Counted from the stretch's first letter, positions 1 to 7,305 are shown. The stretch is 9,385 nt of DNA from Prolixibacteraceae bacterium (GCA_027858145.1 JAQIDF010000533.1:1-9385); one strand, 5' to 3'. Numbers and translations: made by a program. The notes: generated by a model from the sequence alone, not told the origin.

Positions 1-2
1 AT

Positions 3-965
3 GGAATTACATTAAGTGAAGCCAATGATATAATTTGGGAACATAAATTAAATACCTTACCTATTATTGATGAAAATCAAAATTTAAAATATTTCGTGTT
101 TCGTAAAGACTATGACAACCATATAGAATATCCGAATGAGCTTCTAGATTCGCAGAAAAGATTAATTGTTGGTGCAGGAATTAATAGCAGAGACTATGAG
201 GAAAGAGTTCCAGCATTAGTAGAAGCTGGTGTTGATGTTTTATGCATCGACTCATCAGATGGATTCTCAGAGTGGCAAAAAGAAACCATTCATTTTATAA
301 AGAACAAATACGACAGTAATGTTTTAGTTGGTGCAGGTAATGTTGTGGATAAAGATGGTTTTCTTTATTTGGCAAAAGCAGGTGCCGACTTTGTAAAAGT
401 TGGTGTTGGGGGAGGTTCAATTTGTATCACAAGAGAACAAAAAGGAATAGGAAGAGGACAAGCAACAGCTCTTATTGACGTTGCAAAAGCCAGAGATGAA
501 TATTTCAAAGAAACCGGAGAGTATATTCCAATCTGTTCAGATGGAGGCATTGTACAAGACTATCATATGACACTTGCACTAGCAATGGGGGCTGATTTTT
601 TAATGATGGGGAGATATTTTGCCCGTTTCGACGAAAGCCCGACAAGAAAATTATTTGTAGGTGGAAATTATGTAAAAGAATACTGGGGAGAGGGTTCTAA
701 CAGAGCAAGAAATTGGCAACGATACGATTTGGGAGGAACCAATAATTTGAAATTTGAAGAAGGAGTTGATAGTTATGTTCCATATGCAGGTAAACTCAAA
801 GATAATTTACACCAAACGATTGGGAAAACTAAATCAACGATGTGCAGTTGTGGTGTATCCTCAATTAAAGAATTGCAATCCGATGTTAAACTGACTTTAG
901 TGTCATCCACAAGTATTATTGAGGGCGGAGCTCACGATGTAATTGTAAAAGATTCTAATAATTAA
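3..965 (+). CDS. guaB: IMP dehydrogenase, 3' part (5' end outside window)
   Basis: Catalyses NAD-dependent oxidation of IMP to XMP, the committed step of GMP synthesis, in the cytosol. The frame is open from the left edge, so the gene starts outside; the GTG at 96 is internal. The first ~30 codons (LSEAND...NTLPIID) look like the end of a CBS domain. The (beta/alpha)8 barrel follows, with the catalytic loop GGGSICITR (Cys codon 423-425), the IMP phosphate-binding GADFLMMGR, and the mobile flap NWQRYDLGG with the Arg-Tyr pair at codons 720-725. The end, STSIIEGGAHDVIVKD, is complete. Most bacterial enzymes have GPGSICTTR here; GGGSICITREQKGIGRGQ matches my memory of the Tritrichomonas foetus enzyme and a bacterial subgroup. 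No guaA follows. The call is firm; the subgroup comes from recalled sequence. Confidence 0.95.
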   Translation, partial: GITLSEANDIIWEHKLNTLPIIDENQNLKYFVFRKDYDNHIEYPNELLDSQKRLIVGAGINSRDYEERVPALVEAGVDVLCIDSSDGFSEWQKETIHFIKNKYDSNVLVGAGNVVDKDGFLYLAKAGADFVKVGVGGGSICITREQKGIGRGQATALIDVAKARDEYFKETGEYIPICSDGGIVQDYHMTLALAMGADFLMMGRYFARFDESPTRKLFVGGNYVKEYWGEGSNRARNWQRYDLGGTNNLKFEEGVDSYVPYAGKLKDNLHQTIGKTKSTMCSCGVSSIKELQSDVKLTLVSSTSIIEGGAHDVIVKDSNN

Positions 966-978
966 TAAGGAAGAGCCA

Positions 979-1023
979 GCACCTAGTTGAAAACGGCTGA
1001 CAGGATTGTAGCCCTGCCGGTGC
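979..1023. repeat. Three-part imperfect palindrome downstream of guaB
   Basis: GCAC (979-982), CGG (994-996) and CAGG (1001-1004) pair in order with CCTG (1013-1016), CCG (1017-1019) and GTGC (1020-1023), leaving 11- and 4-base bulges on one side. It starts 14 bases after the guaB stop. No T run follows on the plus strand, so it is not a normal intrinsic terminator. It could be a palindromic intergenic repeat or an mRNA 3'-end structure. Confidence 0.35.
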
Positions 1024-1027
1024 GTAC

Positions 1028-1047
1028 TTCGACAATGCTCAGTGACC
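1028..1047. repeat. TTCGAC...GCTCAGTGACC intergenic motif
   Basis: The sequence TTCGACAATGCTCAGTGACC differs by about one base from TTCGACAAGCTCAGTGACC, a short motif I recall as frequent in intergenic repeats of many bacteria. A more broken version lies at 1513-1540 in the same orientation (TTCGAC, AAGCTC, CAGTGA), on the other side of the cold-shock gene. Repeat status rests on memory and cannot be tested inside this window. Confidence 0.3.
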
Positions 1048-1078
1048 TCCTCTCACTATTTATCCCTGAAATTGGCAC

Positions 1079-1104
1079 AAAAAAAATCCCGCCAAAAAGC
1101 GGGA
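1079..1104 (-). terminator. Rho-independent terminator of the cold-shock gene
   Basis: On the minus strand TCCCGC and GCGGGA form a perfect 6-bp stem with loop TTTTTG, followed directly by eight T residues (1079-1086 read in reverse). It lies about 30 bases after the cold-shock stop codon. A T-rich stretch also follows the stem on the plus strand only weakly, so the minus orientation is preferred. Confidence 0.85.
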
Positions 1105-1133
1105 CAAAATTATAAATAAAAGTAAATTATAAA

Positions 1134-1325
1134 CTATGCAAGTTTAACATTCACTGCATTTAATCCTTTTTTTCCTTCTTCTAAATCAAAAGTCACTTCA
1201 TCATCTTCGTCGATATTATCTATTAAACCTGATGAATGTACAAAATACTCTTTTGATGAATCGTTGTCTTTAATAAATCCGAAACCTTTGGCTTCATTGA
1301 AAAATTTTACTGTTCCTTTGTCCAT
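1134..1325 (-). CDS. Cold-shock protein, CspA family
   Basis: A 63-residue single cold-shock domain: an OB-fold beta barrel that binds single-stranded RNA or DNA and acts as an RNA chaperone in the cytoplasm. The start MDKGTVKFFN is followed by RNP1 (KGFGFI, residues ~14-19) and RNP2 (YFVHSSGL, ~27-34, with Phe and His). The tail GKKGLNAVNVKLA is typical of Bacteroidetes members. The ATG at 1325 is chosen because it gives the normal family length; a TTG at 1352 would add nine unrelated residues. No Shine-Dalgarno sequence is seen, only an A/T-rich leader, as usual in Bacteroidetes. The gene is monocistronic, with its own terminator at 1079-1104 and a possible structured leader at 1368-1445. 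Confidence 0.93.
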   Translation of the reverse strand: MDKGTVKFFNEAKGFGFIKDNDSSKEYFVHSSGLIDNIDEDDEVTFDLEEGKKGLNAVNVKLA

Positions 1326-1367
1326 GATGTTAAATATATTAATTGGGCGCAATTTACACTAAATTAT

Positions 1368-1445
1368 TGAGGAAAAACTATTTATAAACATTTAATTATG
1401 TATGCAGAGAGCGTAGCTGGTACTTATTTCGTTTATAAAACCTCA
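1368..1445 (-). promoter_or_regulatory. Possible structured 5' leader of the cold-shock gene
   Basis: TGAGG (1368-1372) pairs with CCTCA (1441-1445), and TTTATAAAC (1381-1389) pairs perfectly with GTTTATAAA (1431-1439), with an 8-base bulge on one side. The structure lies 42 bases upstream of the cold-shock ATG on its strand. Cold-shock mRNAs often have long temperature-sensitive leaders (E. coli cspA), so a riboregulatory role is possible. No transcription start could be placed: I found no convincing Bacteroidetes -33/-7 (TTTG/TAnnTTTG) pair. Confidence 0.3.
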
Positions 1446-1480
1446 TAAGCATACATGTTTGCCTCAGTATTCACGCTTGT

Positions 1481-1550
1481 AAATATCAGATATTCAGAGT
1501 TTATAGTTCTTCTTCGACTTTAAATAAGCTCGGTCAGTGATCTGATATTT
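1481..1550. repeat. Perfect 11-bp inverted repeat after the ATPase gene
   Basis: AAATATCAGAT (1481-1491) and ATCTGATATTT (1540-1550) are perfect inverted copies separated by 48 bases. The distal arm ends five bases before the ATPase stop codon at 1555-1557. The loop carries the degenerate TTCGAC/AAGCTC/CAGTGA motif. No T run follows, so this is not a standard terminator. It may be a small repeat element with 11-bp ends or an mRNA 3'-end structure. Confidence 0.4.
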
Positions 1551-1554
1551 CAAA

Positions 1555-4128
1555 TCAACGGGTGTCTTTGTTTTTTACAGGATCGAAAATCCTGTATGCA
1601 AGTAACTTTATACGGTCATTTACAAGAAACCAAATCAATGCATATCCCCATACGAAACCTGCCCAACCCCAGCCCAGTGGAGTCATAAACACCCCATAAA
1701 CAGCTATAAATGTCGCTATTATTTGCGTTCCAAGTACTGCTGCCCATAAAATCTTTGCCGGGCGTACAGACCAAAACGGGCCGCGTGTACGCGTAAGGAA
1801 GATTGTTAGATGCCCTGCTACTGATAGCTTTAAATACATTAAGGTTTGGATATGTTCCCGGTCGAGGTGAAAAACTTTCTCGCCCAGATAAAACAAACCA
1901 AAAGCGGAGACAACACCAATCACGCCGAGAACTGTCGAGACACCAAGCACCATGTGCATGTTCCAGGCCTCGGGCTTATTCTTGTACTGAACATTATCGT
2001 ATGCAATAGAAAGAATGGCGCCGTCGTTAAGCAAAGCCAACATCACAATCATGACTGCCGTGACCGGATAAAAGTTAAATACCAGTATCGACACAGTCAT
2101 GAACAACAATACCCGCAGGGTTTCGGCAATCCGGTAAATGGCATAGCTGTTCATCCGTTGGAAAATGCGGCGGCTCTCCTTGATTGCATCAATAATTACA
2201 GATAATCCAGAAGTAGTCAGTACGATTGCAGCAGCTGCCCGTGCGACATCAGTGGCTTCCGAAACGGCAATTCCACAGTCGGCTTTCTTCAGCGCAGGGG
2301 CATCGTTCACCCCATCGCCGGTCATGCCAACAATATGGCCACCTTTCTGCAACACATCCACAATGTGATACTTATGTTCGGGAAATACTTGCGCGAAACC
2401 ATCGGCATTCTCGATGGACTCAGTCACCTCATTCGTTTCTTTTTTCTTTGAATCGCCCAAACTGCTTGCATTAAGTATGTTTGCACCCATATTTAGCTTT
2501 TGGGCTGTTTCACTGGCAATGGCCAAGGCATCGCCTGTTAGCATTTTGATCCTAACTCCCATTTTAAAAGCGGTTGCAATGGTGGTTTTTGCATCTTCGC
2601 GTGGCGGATCGAACAGTGGCAATACGCCAATAAACTGCCATTTACCATCGCTCTCAGCACGTGCTACGCCCAGTGATCGAAAGCCTCGCGCAGCAAAATC
2701 ATTGACTGCTTTATCAACATCTGCCTTCACTTTTCCGGCATTTGCAGCTAATTTCAGAACCACCTGAGGTGCACCTTTTGTCACTTTAAATTCTTTTCCG
2801 TCGTTTCCCTTGATGGTTGCCTCAGTGCGTTTATGCACCGGATCGAAAGGCAGGAAATGAATCACCTTATACTCCTTTAACGAATCTTTATCTTCCAAAC
2901 CACCAAGAACGGCGAGGTCTATCGTGTCGTTATTTTCGTCACGCGATGCCAACGCGCCATTGAGGATGACTTGCTCAGCAGGAATATTATTCACGCTAAA
3001 TGGATCACCCAGTGTTAACTCATTCTGTGTCAGGGTTCCGGTTTTGTCTGCACATAGTATATCCACGCCAGCCAATTCCTCGATGGCCACCAACTTGCTA
3101 ACAATCGCCTTTTTCTTTACCAGAAGGCGCGCTCCAACAGCCATCGTTATCGACAACACAGTTGGCATGGCCACCGGAATTGCAGCTACTGTGAGTACCA
3201 ATGCAAACTGTAAAGTAGTAAGGATTTTGTCACCGCGAATTAACGCGACAGTGATGATTACCGCGACCAATGCGACAGCCAGAATGATGAGGTAGTTTCC
3301 TATTTTCAGTACGGCCTTTTGAAAATGGCTGATGCTGCCCACCTCTTGCACCAGTTGAGCGGTTTTACCAAAGTATGTATTTGAACCCGTGGCATAAACC
3401 AGTGCTTCAATTTCACCACGCCGAATAATTGAACCTGAAAAAACGGCTTCTCCTGATTTGCGCTCAGCAGGTAATGATTCGCCCGTTAATGCCGATTGAT
3501 CCACTTCAACCGGATCGCCTTCCAGTAAACGTGCATCGGCTGGCACAATGTCGCCCAGTCGAAGGCGAATGATATCACCGGGCACCAAATCACGCACCTT
3601 AGGATTCATCCATTTCCCATCACGTTTGACAAGTGTTTTAACAGCCAGCTTGGCTTTCAGAGCGGCAATGGCATTTCCGGCCTCGCGTTCTTCCCAGAAG
3701 CCGATTGTAGCATTGGCCAGAAGCAGAGCGAGAATAATACCAAAGTCGGGCCAATGACGGGCAACAGCCGACAAGATGACGGCTGCTTCGATCATCCACG
3801 GAATAGGTCCCCAAAAATAAGTGAGGAATTTCAGAAACATGTTGGTCTTCTTTTCCTCAATTTCATTGGGGCCGTATTGGGTTAATCGTTTCTTTGCTTC
3901 TTCGCTGGTAAGGCCATTGGGCGATGAACCCAGTTTTTTCTGAAGTTCGTCCATTGGCATGGATTTGAGTGCATCCTTTCCGTTTGACATCTCATTGGCC
4001 TTCGATTCCAGGGGCTTTGAAGTCTTCTTATTTGGTTTCATTATTCGTATTTTCTTTACGTTTACGTTTTCTTTTTCTTTCCCTGTCTGGATTTCAGACG
4101 ATTTCAACTTACCGCTTCTTCCCTTCAT
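1555..4128 (-). CDS. Plasma-membrane-type (P3A) proton-exporting P-type ATPase
   Basis: An 857-residue pump that couples ATP hydrolysis to H+ export across the inner membrane. In order: cation-ATPase N-terminal domain (~55-95, LTQYGPNEI), M1-M2 (~103-146), actuator TGES (215-218), M3 (~277-297), M4 with VAAIPVAMPT (~313-323), phosphorylation site CADKTGTLT (Asp361), nucleotide domain KGAPQ (451-455), MLTGD (529-533), TGDGVNDAP (603-611), then M5-M10 (~662-836). M6 holds LLNDGAILS; its Asp702 matches the proton-carrying Asp684 of plant AHA2, and Arg672 in M5 matches AHA2 Arg655. The protein ends right after M10, so the plant-type C-terminal autoinhibitory domain is absent. The first ~46 residues are a basic low-complexity extension; Met30 (4041) or Met47 (3990) could be the true start. 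G+C is clearly higher than in neighbouring genes, suggesting transfer. Confidence 0.93.
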   Translation of the reverse strand: MKGRSGKLKSSEIQTGKEKENVNVKKIRIMKPNKKTSKPLESKANEMSNGKDALKSMPMDELQKKLGSSPNGLTSEEAKKRLTQYGPNEIEEKKTNMFLKFLTYFWGPIPWMIEAAVILSAVARHWPDFGIILALLLANATIGFWEEREAGNAIAALKAKLAVKTLVKRDGKWMNPKVRDLVPGDIIRLRLGDIVPADARLLEGDPVEVDQSALTGESLPAERKSGEAVFSGSIIRRGEIEALVYATGSNTYFGKTAQLVQEVGSISHFQKAVLKIGNYLIILAVALVAVIITVALIRGDKILTTLQFALVLTVAAIPVAMPTVLSITMAVGARLLVKKKAIVSKLVAIEELAGVDILCADKTGTLTQNELTLGDPFSVNNIPAEQVILNGALASRDENNDTIDLAVLGGLEDKDSLKEYKVIHFLPFDPVHKRTEATIKGNDGKEFKVTKGAPQVVLKLAANAGKVKADVDKAVNDFAARGFRSLGVARAESDGKWQFIGVLPLFDPPREDAKTTIATAFKMGVRIKMLTGDALAIASETAQKLNMGANILNASSLGDSKKKETNEVTESIENADGFAQVFPEHKYHIVDVLQKGGHIVGMTGDGVNDAPALKKADCGIAVSEATDVARAAAAIVLTTSGLSVIIDAIKESRRIFQRMNSYAIYRIAETLRVLLFMTVSILVFNFYPVTAVMIVMLALLNDGAILSIAYDNVQYKNKPEAWNMHMVLGVSTVLGVIGVVSAFGLFYLGEKVFHLDREHIQTLMYLKLSVAGHLTIFLTRTRGPFWSVRPAKILWAAVLGTQIIATFIAVYGVFMTPLGWGWAGFVWGYALIWFLVNDRIKLLAYRIFDPVKNKDTR

Positions 4129-4196
4129 TTTAGCTTTATGAATTTTAAAAAACTAAGTTAAGCTTCATAAAAGGAAATGTTTTACAGAATTTTTAA

Positions 4197-4382
4197 AAGA
4201 AATTGCATTATTCACACATTTTACCGGCAAAAGCTTTTGGGGTATTATGGCTAATCCATGCCGGACTGGAAGCTGGAAACACGCCTTTGATGCGTGAATG
4301 GCAATTCAAAAAGGGAAAAGTTTCTCATAAAACAGGTTTTCTTCTACTTACCCTGGTTTTGTATGCGACAGTTTCGTTTTAA
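4197..4382 (+). pseudogene. Orphan open frame, possible gene remnant with C-terminal membrane segment
   Basis: Between the divergently placed ATPase start and the dehydrogenase stop there is one plus-strand frame of 61 codons, bounded by TAA at 4194 and TAA at 4380. It has no ATG near its beginning; TTG at 4203 is the only early candidate. It reads protein-like: LWLIHAGLEAGNTP, then MREWQFKKGKVSHKTG, then a hydrophobic end FLLLTLVLYATVSF. I do not recognise the family. It could be the 3' remnant of a deleted membrane-protein gene or chance. Nothing else was seen in this 299-bp gap. Confidence 0.2.
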
Positions 4383-4427
4383 TAGTAACCGGGTTTTAAT
4401 TCTCATTTCAGATCAGCTCAATGCTAT

Positions 4428-5213
4428 TTATTTTCTGATTTGTACCTGAATTTTTCGAATTAACGGAACAGAGAACCTATTGGGAGTGATGCGCGAAACC
4501 AAAACAAGAAACTTATTGATCAGCCCGGGAACTGATTTTGTGTATCCGGATAGCATGTCATTATAACCATAAAGTGCCACTTTTACAGGATCTGCTGGTG
4601 ATAGAAAACCTGCTCTACTCAGTTTTTCCTTAGAATTTTTTGCTGTTGTTTTTTGAAAATTCGTTTTGGTTTGTCCCGGACAAAGAACCGTTACCGTGAC
4701 TCCGGTTCCTTTTACTTCATTTGCCAGCGCTTCTGAAAAGGACAGGATATAGGCTTTTGTAGCATAATATACAGCCATCAATGGTCCAGGCTGAAAAGCA
4801 GCTACCGAGCATACATTTAATATTTTTCCACTTTTCATTTTAATCATGTCTTTCAATATAAGTTTGGTCAGGTGAGTCATCGTTAGAATGTGCATGTAAA
4901 TCATCGATTCTTCCAGTTCCCATGCTGTTTCAGAAAAAAAGCCGTACAAGCCGAACCCCGCGTTATTAATAAGTACATCAATATTTCTGTCCTTTATTTG
5001 TTCGTAGATTAAATCAATACATCCGGGCTGTTTCAAATCGCAAATTATTGGATAAACCTTTACCTGATAAGTGTCTTGTATTTTTTGTTTAACGGCCATT
5101 AATTTTGGCTCATCAACGTCGACTAAAACTAAATCGAAAGAATCCTGGGCGAGCAAGTTCGAAAACTCAAACCCAAGACCGGAAGCAGCTCCGGTTACTA
5201 AACCTGTTTTCAT
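4428..5213 (-). CDS. Short-chain dehydrogenase/reductase (classical SDR, DltE-like)
   Basis: A 261-residue cytosolic NAD(P)-dependent oxidoreductase with a Rossmann fold; its substrate cannot be told from sequence. Motifs: TGAASGLG (7-14) for the dinucleotide, CDLK (58-61), NNAG (83-86), catalytic Ser136, Tyr149 and Lys153 (YYATK), and PGQTKT (179-184). Beta-strand 2 ends in VDVDE (31-35); an acid at this place usually favours NAD(H) over NADP(H), whereas many DltE-like relatives carry Arg here. The C-terminal ~35 residues (INKFLVLVSRITPNRF...) are typical of this subgroup. The ATG at 5213 starts directly at the first beta strand. The gene has the same strand as the small gene 138 bases upstream, so the two could be co-transcribed. 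No clear terminator follows. Confidence 0.9.
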   Translation of the reverse strand: MKTGLVTGAASGLGFEFSNLLAQDSFDLVLVDVDEPKLMAVKQKIQDTYQVKVYPIICDLKQPGCIDLIYEQIKDRNIDVLINNAGFGLYGFFSETAWELEESMIYMHILTMTHLTKLILKDMIKMKSGKILNVCSVAAFQPGPLMAVYYATKAYILSFSEALANEVKGTGVTVTVLCPGQTKTNFQKTTAKNSKEKLSRAGFLSPADPVKVALYGYNDMLSGYTKSVPGLINKFLVLVSRITPNRFSVPLIRKIQVQIRK

Positions 5214-5245
5214 TATATTCTTACTTATTTTAGAAACTGTGATTT

Positions 5246-5283
5246 GTAAACTGTTTGTTACCTTACTATTGTATCGGGTTACA
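5246..5283. promoter_or_regulatory. Two small palindromes upstream of the SDR gene (possible operator)
   Basis: GTAAAC-N5-GTTACC (5246-5262, one mismatch) and TGTA-N6-TACA (5270-5283, perfect 4-bp arms) lie 33-70 bases upstream of the dehydrogenase ATG. Their size and place would suit a TetR- or MarR-type repressor site, but no regulator gene is in the window and such short palindromes also arise by chance. Confidence 0.2.
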
Positions 5284-5350
5284 TCCGAAAAATAACCGTC
5301 AGATAAAGAAATGTCCGTCGAGCGTCAAGGACACAGTATAAACTCTTTTA

Positions 5351-5593
5351 CTATTTTGAGCTTATCGGATGTTCTAATATGTATCTGGTCAAAAGCGAAT
5401 TCAGCGATTCAGAATAGGTTTTTAGTTGATTATGTGTTATTTCTAATTTTTTTTCATCAGAAATTGTTCCTGGCATTTCCTCTAGAAATGGAGCGAGCTC
5501 AGGATAATAATCTCTGATTGTCATTGTCATTCTAAGGATTTCTGAATTCAAAACCTTCTCTGCCTCCTGACAATTAATTTTATTATTTTCCAT
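5351..5593 (-). CDS. Small conserved-looking hypothetical protein (80 aa)
   Basis: Function unknown. The product is an 80-residue soluble, acidic, mostly helical protein without signal peptide or membrane segment. Its central part (EILRMTMTIRDYYPEL, PFLEEMPGTI, then ITHNQLKTYSESLNSLL) has the look of a family of ~80-residue proteins I recall from Bacteroidetes, with a conserved YPEL...EEMP stretch. The ATG at 5593 is chosen: the frame extends to a TTG at 5620, but that adds a lysine-rich stub and both sit in an A-rich leader without Shine-Dalgarno sequence. It lies upstream of the SDR gene on the same strand (138-bp gap), so they may share a transcript. The MITE-like element begins about 75 bases upstream of its start and may influence its promoter. 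Confidence 0.55.
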   Translation of the reverse strand: MENNKINCQEAEKVLNSEILRMTMTIRDYYPELAPFLEEMPGTISDEKKLEITHNQLKTYSESLNSLLTRYILEHPISSK

Positions 5594-5669
5594 AATTGTA
5601 TGATTTTTTTTAACATCCAATTGTACTAGTTTATTTCTTTGTTTTGTACTGAACGAATCCGAACTTTAA

Positions 5670-5829
5670 GAGACTGTTTGGAATTTATCCATTTATTCTA
5701 TTTTGCGTCTTTTTCACTCATACCGCCGCAAAATTTCCTTAAATAGCTATGGCTATTCGTGTCAATTTTGCCTTGTCTGAGCAAAAAATACATCAAAATA
5801 TTTCTAAAAAACAAAATCAAAACAGTCTC
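5670..5829. mobile_element. MITE-like element, 160 bp, TAA target duplication
   Basis: The ends are exact inverted copies for ten bases (GAGACTGTTT at 5670-5679; AAACAGTCTC at 5820-5829), with partial matching further in (GAnTTT). The trinucleotide TAA flanks both ends (5667-5669 and 5830-5832), fitting a 3-bp TNA target duplication as made by several IS5-family groups. Inside is a hairpin: GCAAAATT (5728-5735) pairs with AATTTTGC (5764-5771) and AATAGC (5742-5747) with GCTATT (5752-5757). No transposase is encoded, so mobility would need a related transposase in trans. The 90-codon minus-strand frame across it (5698-5970) looks incidental. Confidence 0.6.
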
Positions 5830-5832
5830 TAA

Positions 5833-6022
5833 GTTTAATTGTCGGCTGCCAGATAGAACAAAGTTATGACCTGCTATTTTATTCTGCATTACAAAATTTT
5901 CGAAAAAAATTACATCATTTACACATTTTTGAATGATCCATAGGGTGTACTGTACCTTTTTATCAGGCATGGAGCATGTTCACCTTGGGTAAAGACTTTC
6001 TTCAAATTGAGCAAGGTCAGTC
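5833..6022. other. Spacer between MITE-like element and permease gene
   Basis: A+T-rich stretch without a recognisable gene. The minus-strand frame at 5698-5970 begins here but runs into the MITE-like element and matches nothing I know. ACCTTG (5982-5987) and CAAGGT (6012-6017) could form a weak stem after the permease stop, but without a T run; I do not call it a terminator. Confidence 0.4.
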
Positions 6023-7285
6023 CTATTTATTCATTTTTTTTAAGATATAAGGTCTTCCTAATAATGCCAAAAGTATCAGGGCCAATATGATAATTAATGG
6101 TATTGGTTTTTGTTGGAATTGCTCATAAGACGAAAGTAAAATTGCTATAAAACAAGCCACAGCACCTATAAGAGATACCATCCTGTATTTTACTTTTTGC
6201 TGATAGCTAATTAAATTAACGATGGCGAAAGTGATTAAGAAAATCAGGCTTGCTGCATCAACTAATGTACTCAACGAACCAATAGTTGCTAAAATGGCTG
6301 CCAGCCCGGCCATAATAATGATGGCATAATACGGTATATTCGCTTCATTTTCCTTTACAAAAAGATGGGGTAAATCTTTCTTTTTTGCAACTGTTTCCAT
6401 TAATCTGCCAGTTGAAAATAGTGTCGCATTAATGGCTGAACCAGTCGAAAAAGCGGCTGCAATGGTCACCAAAATCAATCCGGTTATTCCCAACGCTTTT
6501 TGCCCTGCGATCGATAGGGCAACTTCTTTTTGCTGAATTAATGTTTCAGCCCCAACCAACATGGTAGACCCCAACGCAACTAAAATATAAATACAAATAA
6601 CCGCAATAACTGCTGATATGGTAGCTCTGGGCAATGTCTTTGTTGGATTTTTAATATCTTCATAATCGTATGACAATAACTGAAATCCCTCATAAGCCAT
6701 AAATATGGTCGCGGCTCCAAAAATTGCAGAGTCCCAGCTTTTATCTGCAATTCCAGCCGTCAGTTGTTTCGGACTCCATTGAATTATTCCGAATATTGAT
6801 AGTCCTAATAAAATAAATAGTTTACCCCAAACTGTGATTATTTCTACTCTGGATGAATCGCCTACACCCCTCAAATTTACTAAAGCCAACGCAGCGATGA
6901 TGGTGAATGAAAGAACCCGTGGGAACCAACTTCCAAAATTAAAAACGTGAGCAACATAATGTCCGAATGTAAACGCATATACTGAAATAGTTAAAATGTA
7001 TCCAATAATTAGTACCCATGATAAACTCCCTGCAATACCCTGATGATTGATTTCATTGAGAAACGTAAAAGCACCACCACTTTTTTGGTATTTAACAGAT
7101 AATTGGCTGTAACTATATGCTGAAATAAGAGCTATAAGTCCTGCTATTACAAAACTTAACCAGGCCCATTGCCCGGCTATGCTAATAATTACTCCTAAAA
7201 CTGAAAAAATTCCCCCACCTACCATGCCTCCCACGGCCATTGACCATGTGGCATTGAAACTCATTTTTTTGTTTTCTTTGGTCAT
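6023..7285 (-). CDS. APC-superfamily amino-acid permease
   Basis: A 420-residue inner-membrane transporter of the amino acid-polyamine-organocation superfamily, probably cation-coupled or exchanging amino acids; the substrate is not deducible. About twelve hydrophobic segments span the protein. The first carries GGMVGGGIFSVLG (19-31), the glycine-rich unwound TM1 substrate site. TM6 and the following loop read MAYEGFQLLSYDYEDIKNPTKTLPRA (from ~196), the APC hallmark E-x-x-x-NP-x-x-x-x-P. The ATG at 7285 is chosen: the frame could extend to 7366, but that part lies in a palindromic element and encodes unrelated basic residues. The leader has AAAAGGAAAA but no true Shine-Dalgarno sequence. Its upstream border is the palindrome and boundary motif at 7306-7404, as for a cassette. 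Confidence 0.9.
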   Translation of the reverse strand: MTKENKKMSFNATWSMAVGGMVGGGIFSVLGVIISIAGQWAWLSFVIAGLIALISAYSYSQLSVKYQKSGGAFTFLNEINHQGIAGSLSWVLIIGYILTISVYAFTFGHYVAHVFNFGSWFPRVLSFTIIAALALVNLRGVGDSSRVEIITVWGKLFILLGLSIFGIIQWSPKQLTAGIADKSWDSAIFGAATIFMAYEGFQLLSYDYEDIKNPTKTLPRATISAVIAVICIYILVALGSTMLVGAETLIQQKEVALSIAGQKALGITGLILVTIAAAFSTGSAINATLFSTGRLMETVAKKKDLPHLFVKENEANIPYYAIIIMAGLAAILATIGSLSTLVDAASLIFLITFAIVNLISYQQKVKYRMVSLIGAVACFIAILLSSYEQFQQKPIPLIIILALILLALLGRPYILKKMNK

Positions 7286-7305
7286 CTCTATTTTTATTTT
7301 CCTTT

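Noticed and set aside
979..1104. CRISPR array or tRNA in the spacer after guaB
   Set aside because: There are no regularly spaced direct repeats and no cloverleaf or T-loop sequence; the structures are a palindrome and a terminator.
1803..3757. Several plus-strand frames opposite the ATPase gene
   Set aside because: They are antisense shadows of a firmly identified coding sequence; none shows a domain or start signal of its own.
5698..5970. 90-codon minus-strand frame as a gene
   Set aside because: Its C-terminal half is read through the MITE-like element and its hairpin; the N-terminal half matches no family I know and has no supporting start signal.
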